64,000 nt of DNA from Aldehydirespirator sp965221605 (GTDB taxonomy: Bacteria > Actinomycetota > Acidimicrobiia > Acidimicrobiales > Aldehydirespiratoraceae): positions 1 to 64,000 of the forward strand of contig CBDCSK010000016.1 in assembly GCA_965221605.1 (NCBI GenBank), written 5' to 3'. This document shows, piece after piece, positions 40,297 through 48,714 of the stretch. The number at the start of each line of letters is the position of its first letter. Position 1 is the stretch's first letter. Position numbers and translations under genes: made by a program. Under the pieces are notes generated by a model. The model searched no databases, had not been told where the DNA came from, and worked only from the letters and a program-made list of their open reading frames with translations.

Positions 40297-42369
40297 ATGC
40301 CGCCGGTGACCGTTCCCAGCGACCGGCGGGCCTTCGAGGTGGTGGCCCCGTTCGAGCCCGCCAGCGACCAGCCCAAGGCCATCGAGGCGCTGGCCGAGGG
40401 GGTAGCCGCCGGGCACCGGTTCCAGACGCTGCTGGGCATCACCGGCTCGGGCAAGAGCGCCACCATCGCCTGGACCATCGAGCAGGCCCAGCGGCCCACG
40501 CTGGTGCTGGCCCCCAACAAGTCGCTGGCCGCCCAGCTGGCCAACGAGCTGCGGGAGCTGTTCCCCCACAACCGGGTGGAGTACTTCGTCAGCTACTACG
40601 ACTACTACCAGCCCGAGGCGTACATGCCGGCCAGCGACACCTACATCGAGAAGGACTCGTCGGTCAACGACGAGATCGACCGGTTGCGCCACTCGGCCAC
40701 CTCGGCCCTGCTCACCCGCCGCGACACGATCGTGGTGGCGTCGGTGTCGGCCATCTACGGGCTGGGATCACCTGAGGAGTACGAGACGCAGTTGCTGGTG
40801 CTGCACGAGGGCGGCGAGTACGACCAGCGCTCGATCCTGCGGCGCCTGGTGGACATGCAGTACGAGCGCAACGACATGAACCTGGTGCGGGGCAAGTTCC
40901 GGGTGCGGGGCGACACCATCGAGATCCATCCCGCCTACGACGAGACCCTGGTGAGGGTGGAGCTCTTCGGGGACGAGGTGGAGCGGATCACGGTGGTCGA
41001 TCCCCTGACCGGCGAGCGGCTCGAGACCCTGGAGGACCTGGTGGTGTTCCCGGCCACCCACTACGCCACCAGCGCGGCCCGCATGGAGGCCGCCGTCGGG
41101 CGCATCGAGGCCGAGCTGGCCGAGCGCCTGGCCCACTTCGAGGCCGAGGGCAAGCTGCTGGAGGCCCAGCGCCTGCAGATGCGCACCAGCTACGACCTGG
41201 AGATGATGGCCGAGCTGGGCTACTGCAACGGCATCGAGAACTACTCGGCGCCCATCGACGGCCGGGGCCCGGGCGAGTCGCCCTACACGCTGCTCGACTA
41301 CTTCCCGTCGGACTTCCTGATGGTGATCGACGAGTCGCATGTGGCCGTGCCCCAGCTGCACGGCCAGTACGAGGGCGACCGCAGCCGCAAGGAGACCCTG
41401 ATCGACCACGGCTTCCGGCTGCCGTCGGCCGCCGACAACCGCCCGCTGCGCTTCGACGAGGTCATGACCCGGCTCAACCAGGTGATCTTCATGTCGGCCA
41501 CGCCCGGCGCCTACGAGCTCGACGTCTCGGACCAGGTGGTCGAGCAGATCGTGAGGCCCACCGGCCTGGTGGACCCCGAGGTGGTGGTGAAGCCGACCAA
41601 GGGCCAGATCGACGATCTGCTGGAGGAGATCTCGGCTAGGACCGAGCGGGACCAGCGGGTGCTGGTGACCACCCTCACCAAGAAGATGGCCGAGGACCTG
41701 GCCGAGTACCTGCTGGAGCGGGGCCTGCGGGTCCGCTACCTGCACAGCGAGGTCGACACCATCCAGCGCATCGAGATCCTGCGAGACCTGCGGCTGGGGG
41801 AGTTCGACGTGCTGGTGGGGATCAACCTGCTGCGGGAGGGCCTGGACCTGCCCGAAGTGTCGCTGGTGGCCATCCTCGACGCCGACAAGGAGGGCTTCCT
41901 GCGCAGCGAGACGTCGCTGATCCAGACCATCGGGCGGGCGGCCCGCAACGTCGACGGCCAGGTGATCATGTACGCCGACGAGGTGACCGACTCGATGCGG
42001 CGGGCCATCTCGGAGACGAACCGCCGCCGGGGCCTCCAGCAGGCCCACAACGAGGCCCACGGCATCGATCCGACCACGATCCGCAAGGCGGTCACCGACA
42101 TCCTGGCCATGATCCGCCCCGACCGCGACGGCGCGCCGGTGCCCGATGCCGACGTGGGCGGCGAGCGCGGGGGAGGGCTGGCCGAGGCCCGGCGGCGCCG
42201 GGACGGCCCCGACCTGGGCGACCTGCCCGACGCCGAGCTGGAGCGCCTGATCCGCACGCTGGACGAGGAGATGCGGGAGGCTGCCGGCGACCTGCGCTTC
42301 GAGTACGCGGCCCGCCTGCGGGACGAGATCAAGGACCTACGCCGGGAACTGGCCGAGATCCGCGGCTAA
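40297..42369 (+). CDS. uvrB: excinuclease ABC subunit B
   Basis: The 690-residue damage-verifying helicase of nucleotide excision repair has Walker A TLLGITGSGKSATIA, the beta-hairpin region YFVSYYDYYQPEAYMPASDTYIEKDSSVNDEIDRLRHSA, DFLMVIDESHV, IFMSATPGAYEL, GINLLREGLDLPEVSLVAILDADKEGFLRSETSLIQTIGRAARN, and a C-terminal UVR motif (about 650-690). ATG at 40297 is chosen; the open frame upstream translates the intergenic repeat (RAARERSEQER) and is not part of the protein. No LexA-type box is seen upstream, unlike uvrA. Confidence 0.97.
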   Translation: MPPVTVPSDRRAFEVVAPFEPASDQPKAIEALAEGVAAGHRFQTLLGITGSGKSATIAWTIEQAQRPTLVLAPNKSLAAQLANELRELFPHNRVEYFVSYYDYYQPEAYMPASDTYIEKDSSVNDEIDRLRHSATSALLTRRDTIVVASVSAIYGLGSPEEYETQLLVLHEGGEYDQRSILRRLVDMQYERNDMNLVRGKFRVRGDTIEIHPAYDETLVRVELFGDEVERITVVDPLTGERLETLEDLVVFPATHYATSAARMEAAVGRIEAELAERLAHFEAEGKLLEAQRLQMRTSYDLEMMAELGYCNGIENYSAPIDGRGPGESPYTLLDYFPSDFLMVIDESHVAVPQLHGQYEGDRSRKETLIDHGFRLPSAADNRPLRFDEVMTRLNQVIFMSATPGAYELDVSDQVVEQIVRPTGLVDPEVVVKPTKGQIDDLLEEISARTERDQRVLVTTLTKKMAEDLAEYLLERGLRVRYLHSEVDTIQRIEILRDLRLGEFDVLVGINLLREGLDLPEVSLVAILDADKEGFLRSETSLIQTIGRAARNVDGQVIMYADEVTDSMRRAISETNRRRGLQQAHNEAHGIDPTTIRKAVTDILAMIRPDRDGAPVPDADVGGERGGGLAEARRRRDGPDLGDLPDAELERLIRTLDEEMREAAGDLRFEYAARLRDEIKDLRRELAEIRG

Positions 42370-42373
42370 CCAT

Positions 42374-42817
42374 TCAGGTTGCTTCGAAGATCTCGGCGCC
42401 GGACCAGCAGACCACTGAATCGGGGTCCACGGCGATGCCGCCTCCGCAGGTGCACTTGGGGCGCTCGTCATCGAGGAGATTCCCCTCTTCGTCCCAGAGT
42501 TGGAACGTGTGCCTGCGCACGGGCTCGCGCACGACTCTGAGCCAGCGGCCGCGGCCTCGGGCATTCAAGGCCTCCACCAGTGCCGAGACCAGATCCGGCG
42601 GTGGGGGCTCGTTGGTCTTGATCAGGTAGAACGTCCCGCCGATGCCGAGTTCGTGGGGCCCGTTCTCGTACCTGTCGAGGTAGTCCACGGTGCGCTGCGG
42701 GCTGTAGTTGGGCGGCGGCACACCGTCGAGGGTCAGCGTCTGGCGTCCGTCGGTGCGCATCGAATACAGATTCACCGCAACCCACGAGTCGCGACCGAAG
42801 GGGATGGTGCCCGTCAT
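42374..42817 (-). CDS. hypothetical protein with C-terminal Cys cluster
   Basis: The 147-residue protein is not recognised. It has an N-terminal beta-rich part (WVAVNLYSMRTDGRQTLTLDG), an RTVDYLDRYENGPHELGIGGTFYLIKTNEPPPPDLVSALVEAL core, and a Cys set KCTCGGGIAVDPDSVVCW that might bind a metal. It converges on uvrB, with 4 nt between the stops. It starts the accessory block between uvrB and uvrA. Confidence 0.55.
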   Translation of the reverse strand: MTGTIPFGRDSWVAVNLYSMRTDGRQTLTLDGVPPPNYSPQRTVDYLDRYENGPHELGIGGTFYLIKTNEPPPPDLVSALVEALNARGRGRWLRVVREPVRRHTFQLWDEEGNLLDDERPKCTCGGGIAVDPDSVVCWSGAEIFEAT

Positions 42818-42889
42818 CAGGTTCCTCCTCAGATGTCCAGAAGTTGATCTGGATACTAACTGTAGCTGATGGATATTGATTATAAATAC

Positions 42890-42919
42890 TTGACAGATAT
42901 CGCACCCCTATGGCATGAT
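42890..42919 (+). promoter_or_regulatory. promoter of the HNH gene
   Basis: TTGACA (42890-42895) and CATGAT (42914-42919) are 18 nt apart in an AT-rich stretch. The -10 box ends 6 nt before ATG 42926, which supports that start and leaderless translation. Confidence 0.55.
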
Positions 42920-42925
42920 GTGACC

Positions 42926-43408
42926 ATGAAGTTGGAAGCAGCGCAGCGGGTGCGGGACGGGCTGGCGGAGTTGATCCGCCTGGTCAATTCCGGGAACGCC
43001 TCGACCGTGGACGCGCGGCGGGTGCTGTCGGAGTCGAAGTCGTTCGCGGCACAGGTGGCGGTGCTGATCGCCCGCTACGGCGGATGCGGGGGCTGTGGCG
43101 AGCACCATGCCGTGTGCCAGGCTCATCACATCCGGCCCAGGTCCCAAGGCGGTCCCACCGACATCGACAACCTGATGCTGCTGTGCTGGGGATGCCACGA
43201 CAAGGTCCACCACCACGGCTGGCGAGTCGTGCCCAGCGGCGACCTGCACACGATCGCACCCCCGGAACGCATCCGCCACGGCCCGGCCCGCGCTCCCGAC
43301 CCGCCTCCGATTCACGGACCGCCCCACTCACGGGGGTGCGGCGGTTCACGTCGCCGCCAGAGCGAAACCACCCCGGCGGAAGCTGAACCGCTCTTCGCGA
43401 TGGCTTAG
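42926..43408 (+). CDS. HNH endonuclease-like protein
   Basis: The 160-residue protein has an N-terminal helical part (KLEAAQRVRDGLAELIRLVNSGNAS) and an HNH zinc-finger nuclease motif: YGGCGGCGEHHAVCQAHHIRPRSQGGPTDIDNLMLLCWGCHDKVHHHGW, with CxxC...CxxC zinc ligands, the HH pair and N. It resembles the C-terminal half of actinobacterial DUF222-HNH proteins, without the DUF222 region. A start at 42869 is possible, but the promoter position favours 42926. The C-terminal 45 residues are low-complexity Pro/Arg. Nuclease activity is inferred. Confidence 0.7.
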   Translation: MKLEAAQRVRDGLAELIRLVNSGNASTVDARRVLSESKSFAAQVAVLIARYGGCGGCGEHHAVCQAHHIRPRSQGGPTDIDNLMLLCWGCHDKVHHHGWRVVPSGDLHTIAPPERIRHGPARAPDPPPIHGPPHSRGCGGSRRRQSETTPAEAEPLFAMA

Positions 43409-43549
43409 CGGTACGCCAGCGCTCGGTGTCAGGACCCCAGACCAACCTGTTCACGACGCGGCCCTGCCAAGGCACTCGGGCACCGGCCCCAACGCCCGGC
43501 GGAGAGCGCCCAATATCAGTCTCCGACGGCTTCGCAGTGGCATGAGTGG

Positions 43550-43555
43550 CATGAT
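43550..43555 (+). promoter_or_regulatory. -10-like box CATGAT before the PP2C gene
   Basis: CATGAT ends 6 nt before GTG 43562, the same box and spacing as at the HNH gene just upstream. Confidence 0.35.
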
Positions 43556-43561
43556 CGTGGC

Positions 43562-44344
43562 GTGGGTGAGCCCGAGAGACGTTCGGAGCAGATTGCTTCG
43601 GTCGCGGCAGTGAGCGACATCGGGCCTCGGCGGGTGAATGAGGACCGGGCCTTGGCGACAGTGTCGGATGGCGACGGGAGCTGGGTCATCGCGGTGGCCG
43701 ACGGGCTGGGCGGGCACACCCGGGGCGACGAGGCCGCCCAGGCTGCAATCGAGGGCCTGCCCCGGCGGATCGCCGGCCCCGACGAGATGGCGGTCGCCTT
43801 CGGGGAGGCCAACGAGCGGGTGCTCGCGCTGACGGGGCCGGAGTCATGGCAGCGGAACCTGCCGCTGTTCATGTTCCCGATGAGCACCCTGACCGTGGCC
43901 GCCTGGACGCCCGAAGGAGGCCTGCTCATCGGCTGGATGGGCGACACCCTGCCGTTCATCGCCACTGAGGAGCCCGACGGGTTCCGCGGGTTCTGCTGCG
44001 GCCGCCCTCACCGCATCCCGGGCGGCAGCATCGAGATCTGCCTGGGCATGCCGCCTACCGATGCCAGCGCAGGCACCGGGCTTGTGGAGGTGGAGATTGT
44101 CGGGGAGTCCGGCGACGGAACCCAGCCCGACGCGGTGATCCTGGCCAGCGACGGCGGCTGGGAGCCCTTCGTTTACACCCACGGCGTCGAATGGCTGTCG
44201 GACGACTCCGCGACCGGCGGCATCGGAGCAGCGTGCGGAACCGGCGCAGAGACCGCCGAGGACATCGCCGCGCACATCCTGAACGAGGCCCGCAGCCTGG
44301 GCCTCAACGACAACACCACTTACGCGGTAGCCCTCTGGCACTGA
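43562..44344 (+). CDS. PP2C-family serine/threonine phosphatase-like protein
   Basis: The 260-residue protein has the PP2C metal-binding motifs: SDIGPRRVNEDRAL, VIAVADGLGGHTRGDEAA, LIGWMGDTLPFI, VILASDGGWEPF and LNDNTTYAVAL, covering the four conserved Asp positions. It should remove phosphate from Ser/Thr residues in the cytoplasm; there is no membrane segment or kinase partner nearby. CCGRPHRIPG in the middle is unusual. The start is GTG at 43562. Confidence 0.75.
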   Translation: MGEPERRSEQIASVAAVSDIGPRRVNEDRALATVSDGDGSWVIAVADGLGGHTRGDEAAQAAIEGLPRRIAGPDEMAVAFGEANERVLALTGPESWQRNLPLFMFPMSTLTVAAWTPEGGLLIGWMGDTLPFIATEEPDGFRGFCCGRPHRIPGGSIEICLGMPPTDASAGTGLVEVEIVGESGDGTQPDAVILASDGGWEPFVYTHGVEWLSDDSATGGIGAACGTGAETAEDIAAHILNEARSLGLNDNTTYAVALWH

Positions 44345-44371
44345 CCCTCAGCGCTTGCGCGGAGACAGCGA

Positions 44372-44842
44372 TTACTGTCCTTGCGGAGCTGTCACCTGCT
44401 GCGCCTGATCTAGCCGACGATGCATGGCGCTGATGAAAGTGAGCCACTCTAGCGCGGTCTCTTCGTCCAGTCCGTAGGAGTCTGTGTGCGACAGGACGTT
44501 CCGCAGCGCCCGGGTCAAGCCCACAGCAAGAAACCGGTACCCATCGTGCTCGTCGCGCTCGATCAACGTCCCGCGGTCGCTGAACTCCAGTAACGGGCTC
44601 TGCGCGGAGAAGGCTTGCTCCATTAGCGCCGAGCCGTCGAGGTCGGGGCGGTTGGTCAGCTCTTTCGCACGATTCGCGAAGCGTTGCGAGGCCTTATGCA
44701 CCGCCTCGTCGTAGTACTCGTCGACATAGAGGTTCCAGGCTGAGTCCAACTCGCGGTGAAGGTGGATCAGGTGAGGCCAGCACGGCCTCGCAACTCCCGC
44801 CGGCTCAGATGGCTGAGCGACCTCTCCAGCAGAGTCACTCAC
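44372..44842 (-). CDS. TIGR02391-family HEPN-like protein
   Basis: The 156-residue protein resembles the TIGR02391 (Ymh) family: LYVDEYYDEAVHKASQRFANRAKEL, then ALMEQAFSAQSPLLEFSDRG, and GLTRALRNVLSHTDSYGLDEETALEWLTFISAMHRRLD. RNVLSH fits the HEPN RNase motif Rx4H. HEPN proteins are common effectors in toxin-antitoxin and defence systems. Its start overlaps the end of the upstream gene by 8 bp, so the two form a coupled pair. Confidence 0.65.
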   Translation of the reverse strand: MSDSAGEVAQPSEPAGVARPCWPHLIHLHRELDSAWNLYVDEYYDEAVHKASQRFANRAKELTNRPDLDGSALMEQAFSAQSPLLEFSDRGTLIERDEHDGYRFLAVGLTRALRNVLSHTDSYGLDEETALEWLTFISAMHRRLDQAQQVTAPQGQ

Positions 44843-45449
44843 TGAGAAGCCGCTGAGCCAGAGTTTGAGATACCTCCGCCCCCAGCGCCTTCATACGGAC
44901 GACCCGATTGGGGGACCCTGGCCTTCCCAGGACCGAGATCTCCGGCATGGCGCCGAGTGTCTTCATGAAGTTGCCGGTGTCCAGCCGGCCGTAGTGGTCG
45001 GCCGCCGACTTGATGTGGGACGTTGCCGTATCCCTTCCTAGGGCCGTCCGCGCTCCCGCGATCAGGAGGCCAATCTCCCGTACCGCCGGTGATTTCTGGG
45101 CATCCAGCTTGCTGCTGTGGATGGCCAGTTCAGGCTCCTCGCTCGACAGGTCAAATATATGGCCGACGTCATCGGGCTCGATCTTGAAGTAGCGGGCGAC
45201 CACGTCGACACGCTGTTGCTCGTCGGCGAAGACCTGGTCCGCGTGGTCGGCAGCAGCGACATCGGGAACCGCCGGCCGTGGCGCCGAGCCGACGCTGGCG
45301 CCTTGCGACTCCTTGTTGTCGCCGTTTCGAAGGAGATGATCGAGCACTCGCTCGAACGCGGTCCGCCGTAGATCAGCATCATCAAGCTCCGCGGTGGCCT
45401 CTCTAGCGGTAGCCACGAGTTCCGCGAGCTCCTTTGCACCAGTCCTCAT
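44835..45449 (-). CDS. partner gene of the HEPN protein, function unknown
   Basis: The 204-residue protein has an N-terminal helical part, a Pro/Ala linker (about 50-70), and a C-terminal region that looks like a core domain plus winged helix: VVARYFKIEPDDVGHIFDLSSEEPELAI, VREIGLLIAGARTAL, TGNFMKTLGAMPEISVLGRPGSPNRVVRMKALGAEVSQTLAQRLL. Proteins with a similar pattern accompany TIGR02391 genes elsewhere (from memory). ATG at 45449 follows AGGGAGG. It is divergent from uvrA, with a LexA-type box between. Confidence 0.55.
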   Translation of the reverse strand: MRTGAKELAELVATAREATAELDDADLRRTAFERVLDHLLRNGDNKESQGASVGSAPRPAVPDVAAADHADQVFADEQQRVDVVARYFKIEPDDVGHIFDLSSEEPELAIHSSKLDAQKSPAVREIGLLIAGARTALGRDTATSHIKSAADHYGRLDTGNFMKTLGAMPEISVLGRPGSPNRVVRMKALGAEVSQTLAQRLLSE

Positions 45450-45521
45450 TGGGCCTCCCTCTGCGCCGAGCGCCCTCTCAAGTCTTGCCTCCGATTGTAC
45501 CGTCGGCTGATCCGAGCTCAA

Positions 45522-45535
45522 CGAACAGGCGTTCG
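45522..45535. promoter_or_regulatory. LexA (SOS) box upstream of uvrA
   Basis: CGAACAGGCGTTCG fits the Gram-positive/actinobacterial SOS consensus CGAACRNRYGTTYG exactly. It overlaps the -35 region of the uvrA promoter (TAGAGT at 45558). It also lies 73 nt from the start of the divergent HEPN-partner gene. Confidence 0.8.
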
Positions 45536-45557
45536 CTGCACGGACAAGCCCAGCGGG

Positions 45558-45563
45558 TAGAGT
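45558..45563 (+). promoter_or_regulatory. -10 box TAGAGT of uvrA
   Basis: TAGAGT ends 6 nt before the uvrA GTG at 45570 with no ribosome binding site, so the transcript is probably leaderless. Confidence 0.5.
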
Positions 45564-45569
45564 CTGAAC

Positions 45570-48497
45570 GTGGCTGAGCGGCTGGTGATCTCGGGGGCGC
45601 GCGAGCACAACCTCAAGGACGTTCACCTCGACCTTCCTCGGGATCAGCTCATCGTGATCACCGGGCTGTCGGGCTCCGGAAAGAGCTCGCTTGCGTTCGA
45701 CACCATCTACGCCGAGGGCCAGCGCCGCTACGTGGAGTCGCTGTCGGCCTACGCCCGGCAGTTCCTGGGCCAGATGGACAAGCCCGATGTCGATTTCATC
45801 GAGGGCCTGTCCCCGGCCATCTCCATAGACCAGAAGAGCGCGTCACGCAATCCCCGCTCGACCGTCGGCACCATCACCGAGGTCTACGACTACCTGCGGC
45901 TGCTGTACGCCCGTGTCGGCGTGCCCCACGACCCCGAGACCGGCGAGCGGCTCATCCGCCAGACCCCCCAGCAGATCGTCGACCGGATCCTGGAGATGGA
46001 GCCCGGCACCCGCTTCCAGGTGCTGGCCCCGGTGGTCCGGGGCCGCAAGGGCACCTACGACACCCTGCTGACCGATCTGGCCTCGCAGGGCTACGCCCGG
46101 GCCATAGTCGACGGGGAGCTGATCGAGCTGGCCGACCTGGCCGGCGCCACCGGCCTCTCCGGGGGTGCCGACGGCCTGGAGCTGGCCCGCTACGAGATGC
46201 ACGACATCGCCGTCGTCGTGGACCGGCTGGTGCTGCGCGAGGGCGTCGAGCGCCGACTCACCGACTCGGTGGAGACCGCCCTGCGCCTGGCCGACGGCAT
46301 AGCCGAGATCGAGATCGTGCCGCGGCCGGATGACGCGGGCGCCGGAGATGGCGCGGGCGTTGGGGACGACACCGGCTCCGGGGATGCTCGAGAGTCCCGG
46401 CGGATCGTGTTCAGCCAGCACCTGGCCCGGCCCTCCGACGGCAAGTCCTTCGAGGAGCTGGCCCCCCGCAACTTCTCGTTCAACTCGCCTTACGGGGCGT
46501 GCTCCCACTGCGACGGCCTTGGCACCGTGTTCGAGGTCGATCCCCAGTTGGTGGTCCCCGACCCCGACGCCACTCTGGCCGGCGGGGCGATCACACCCTG
46601 GTCCGACAGCCGGTCGCGCTACTACCCGCGCCTGGTTCAAGCGGTCTGCGAGGAGTACGGCATCCCCCGCGACGTGCCGTGGCGCGAACTGACCCAGCGC
46701 CAGCACGACTTGCTCCTCTACGCCAAGGGCGTCACCGGACGGGTGCAGGTGCGCTACCAGAACCGGTTCGGCCGCCGCCGGGTGTACCAGGCCCGCTACG
46801 AGGGCATCGTCCTGCACCTGATGCGCCGCCACAACGAGTCCGAGAGCGACTCGGCCCGGGAGAACATCGAGGGCTACATGCGCCAGGTTCCCTGCCCGGA
46901 CTGCGGCGGCGCCCGGCTCAACCCGCTGTCGCTGGCCGTGACCGTGGACGGTCGCAACATCCACGAACTGTGCGCCATGTCGATCGCCGATGCGGCCAAG
47001 ACCCTCGCCGAGCTGCGCCTCGACGACCGCGACACGATGATCGCCGAGCAGGTCCTCAAGGAGATCCGGGCCCGGCTCGGCTTCCTGCTCGACGTCGGCC
47101 TCGACTACCTCAACCTCTCGCGCAGCGCCGCCACCCTCGCCGGGGGCGAGGCCCAGCGCATCCGGCTGGCCAGCCAGGTCGGCTCGGGCCTTGTCGGGGT
47201 GCTGTACGTGCTGGACGAGCCGTCCATCGGGCTGCACCAGCGCGACAACCGGCGCCTGATCGACACGCTGCTGCGCATGCGCGACCTGGGCAACACGGTG
47301 ATGGTGGTGGAGCACGACGAGGAGACCATCCGGGTCGCCGACCATGTGGTCGACATCGGCCCGGGTGCAGGCGAGCACGGCGGGACCATCGTGCACTCGG
47401 GATCGCTCGACGGCCTGCTCGACGTGGAGGACTCCATCACCGGGCAGTACCTGTCGGGCAGCCGGCGCATCGAGGTGCCGCAGATGCGCCGCCTCGGCGA
47501 CGGAACCCGCCTGGTGGTGCGCGGCGCCCGCGAGAACAACCTGGCCGACATCGACGTGGCCTTCCCCCTGCAGCGCTTCGTGTGCGTCACCGGGGTGTCG
47601 GGGTCGGGCAAGTCGTCGCTGGTCAACGAGATCCTGCACCGGGCCCTGATGCAGCACGTCTACCGGTCCAAGACCCCGCCCGGGCGCCACACCCGCATCG
47701 ACGGCGCCGGCCATCTCGACAAGGTCATCGCCATCGACCAGTCGCCCATCGGGCGCACCCCCCGGTCCAACCCGGCCACCTACACCGGCGTGTTCGACCA
47801 TGTCCGCAAGCTGTTCGCCAACACCGCCGAGTCCCGGGTGCGGGGATACATGCCGGGGAGGTTCTCGTTCAACGTCAAGGGCGGGCGCTGCGAGGCCTGC
47901 CGCGGCGACGGCACCATCCGCATCGAGATGCACTTCCTGCCCGACGTGTACGTGCCCTGCGAGGTGTGCAAGGGCAAGCGCTACAACCGCGACACCCTGG
48001 AGGTGACCTTCAAGGGCCGCAACGTCGCCGAGGTGCTCGACATGCCGTGCGCCGACGCGAGGGACTTCTTCGCCAACCAGCCGGCCATAGCCCGCCACAT
48101 GGGCACCCTGGTCGACGTCGGGCTCGGCTACGTGCGCCTGGGCCAGCCCGCCCCCACGCTGTCGGGCGGGGAGGCCCAGAGGGTGAAGCTCTCCAGCGAG
48201 CTGGCCAAGCGCTCCACCGGCCACACCATGTACATCCTCGACGAGCCCACCACCGGGCTCCACTTCGAGGACGTGCGCAAGCTGCTGGGAGTCCTGGGCC
48301 GGCTGGTCGACCAGGGCAACACCGTGGTGGTGATCGAGCACAACCTGGACGTGGTCAAGACGGCCGACTGGCTCATCGACCTGGGGCCCGAGGGCGGCTC
48401 GGGCGGGGGCCGTATCGTGGCCGAGGGCACCCCCGAGCAGGTGGCCGAGGTCCCCGAGAGCCACACCGGCCGCTACTTGCGCTCAATGTTGTGCTAG
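45570..48497 (+). CDS. uvrA: excinuclease ABC subunit A
   Basis: The 975-residue damage-recognition ATPase of nucleotide excision repair has two ABC modules: ITGLSGSGKSSLAFDTIYAEGQRRY / LAGGEAQRIRLASQVGSGL, and VTGVSGSGKSSLVNEILHRAL / LSGGEAQRVKLSSEL with YILDEPTTGLHFEDVRKL. Zinc modules are visible as CSHCDGLGT, CPDCGGARL and CEACRGDGT...CEVCKGKRY. IDQKSASRNPRSTVGT is the UvrB-interaction region. It is preceded by a LexA box, so damage induction is likely. The start is GTG at 45570. Confidence 0.97.
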   Translation: MAERLVISGAREHNLKDVHLDLPRDQLIVITGLSGSGKSSLAFDTIYAEGQRRYVESLSAYARQFLGQMDKPDVDFIEGLSPAISIDQKSASRNPRSTVGTITEVYDYLRLLYARVGVPHDPETGERLIRQTPQQIVDRILEMEPGTRFQVLAPVVRGRKGTYDTLLTDLASQGYARAIVDGELIELADLAGATGLSGGADGLELARYEMHDIAVVVDRLVLREGVERRLTDSVETALRLADGIAEIEIVPRPDDAGAGDGAGVGDDTGSGDARESRRIVFSQHLARPSDGKSFEELAPRNFSFNSPYGACSHCDGLGTVFEVDPQLVVPDPDATLAGGAITPWSDSRSRYYPRLVQAVCEEYGIPRDVPWRELTQRQHDLLLYAKGVTGRVQVRYQNRFGRRRVYQARYEGIVLHLMRRHNESESDSARENIEGYMRQVPCPDCGGARLNPLSLAVTVDGRNIHELCAMSIADAAKTLAELRLDDRDTMIAEQVLKEIRARLGFLLDVGLDYLNLSRSAATLAGGEAQRIRLASQVGSGLVGVLYVLDEPSIGLHQRDNRRLIDTLLRMRDLGNTVMVVEHDEETIRVADHVVDIGPGAGEHGGTIVHSGSLDGLLDVEDSITGQYLSGSRRIEVPQMRRLGDGTRLVVRGARENNLADIDVAFPLQRFVCVTGVSGSGKSSLVNEILHRALMQHVYRSKTPPGRHTRIDGAGHLDKVIAIDQSPIGRTPRSNPATYTGVFDHVRKLFANTAESRVRGYMPGRFSFNVKGGRCEACRGDGTIRIEMHFLPDVYVPCEVCKGKRYNRDTLEVTFKGRNVAEVLDMPCADARDFFANQPAIARHMGTLVDVGLGYVRLGQPAPTLSGGEAQRVKLSSELAKRSTGHTMYILDEPTTGLHFEDVRKLLGVLGRLVDQGNTVVVIEHNLDVVKTADWLIDLGPEGGSGGGRIVAEGTPEQVAEVPESHTGRYLRSMLC

Positions 48498-48605
48498 CTG
48501 GCGCTGTTGTCGCGTTGCCTTGTTGCTTTGACGGGAGAGCGCGATCAAACGCCGCTGACGCAGCAAGAGGCCGAGCGAGTAGGCGAGCGGATCCTCCCCA
48601 TACGG

Positions 48606-48654
48606 GCGAGGCCGTGGCCCGAGCGGCCCGTGAGCGCAGCGAACAAGAGCGGGA
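48606..48654 (+). repeat. dispersed intergenic repeat, copy 3 (before uvrC)
   Basis: The 49-bp segment is identical to the inverted copy around 15586-15620, including the flanking GCGAGGCCGTGGC. It lies in the 217-nt uvrA-uvrC gap, 60 nt before uvrC. Nothing else is recognised in that gap. Confidence 0.88.
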
Positions 48655-48714
48655 GACACCCCGCCGCGACGTGACGGACTCGCACCTACCCGCGCACGTT
48701 CTAGGGGCCAAGGC

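Noticed and set aside
45843..48464. An 873-codon open frame antisense to uvrA
   Set aside because: It has low-complexity Val/Asp/His-rich composition and no ribosome site; the sense gene is unmistakable.
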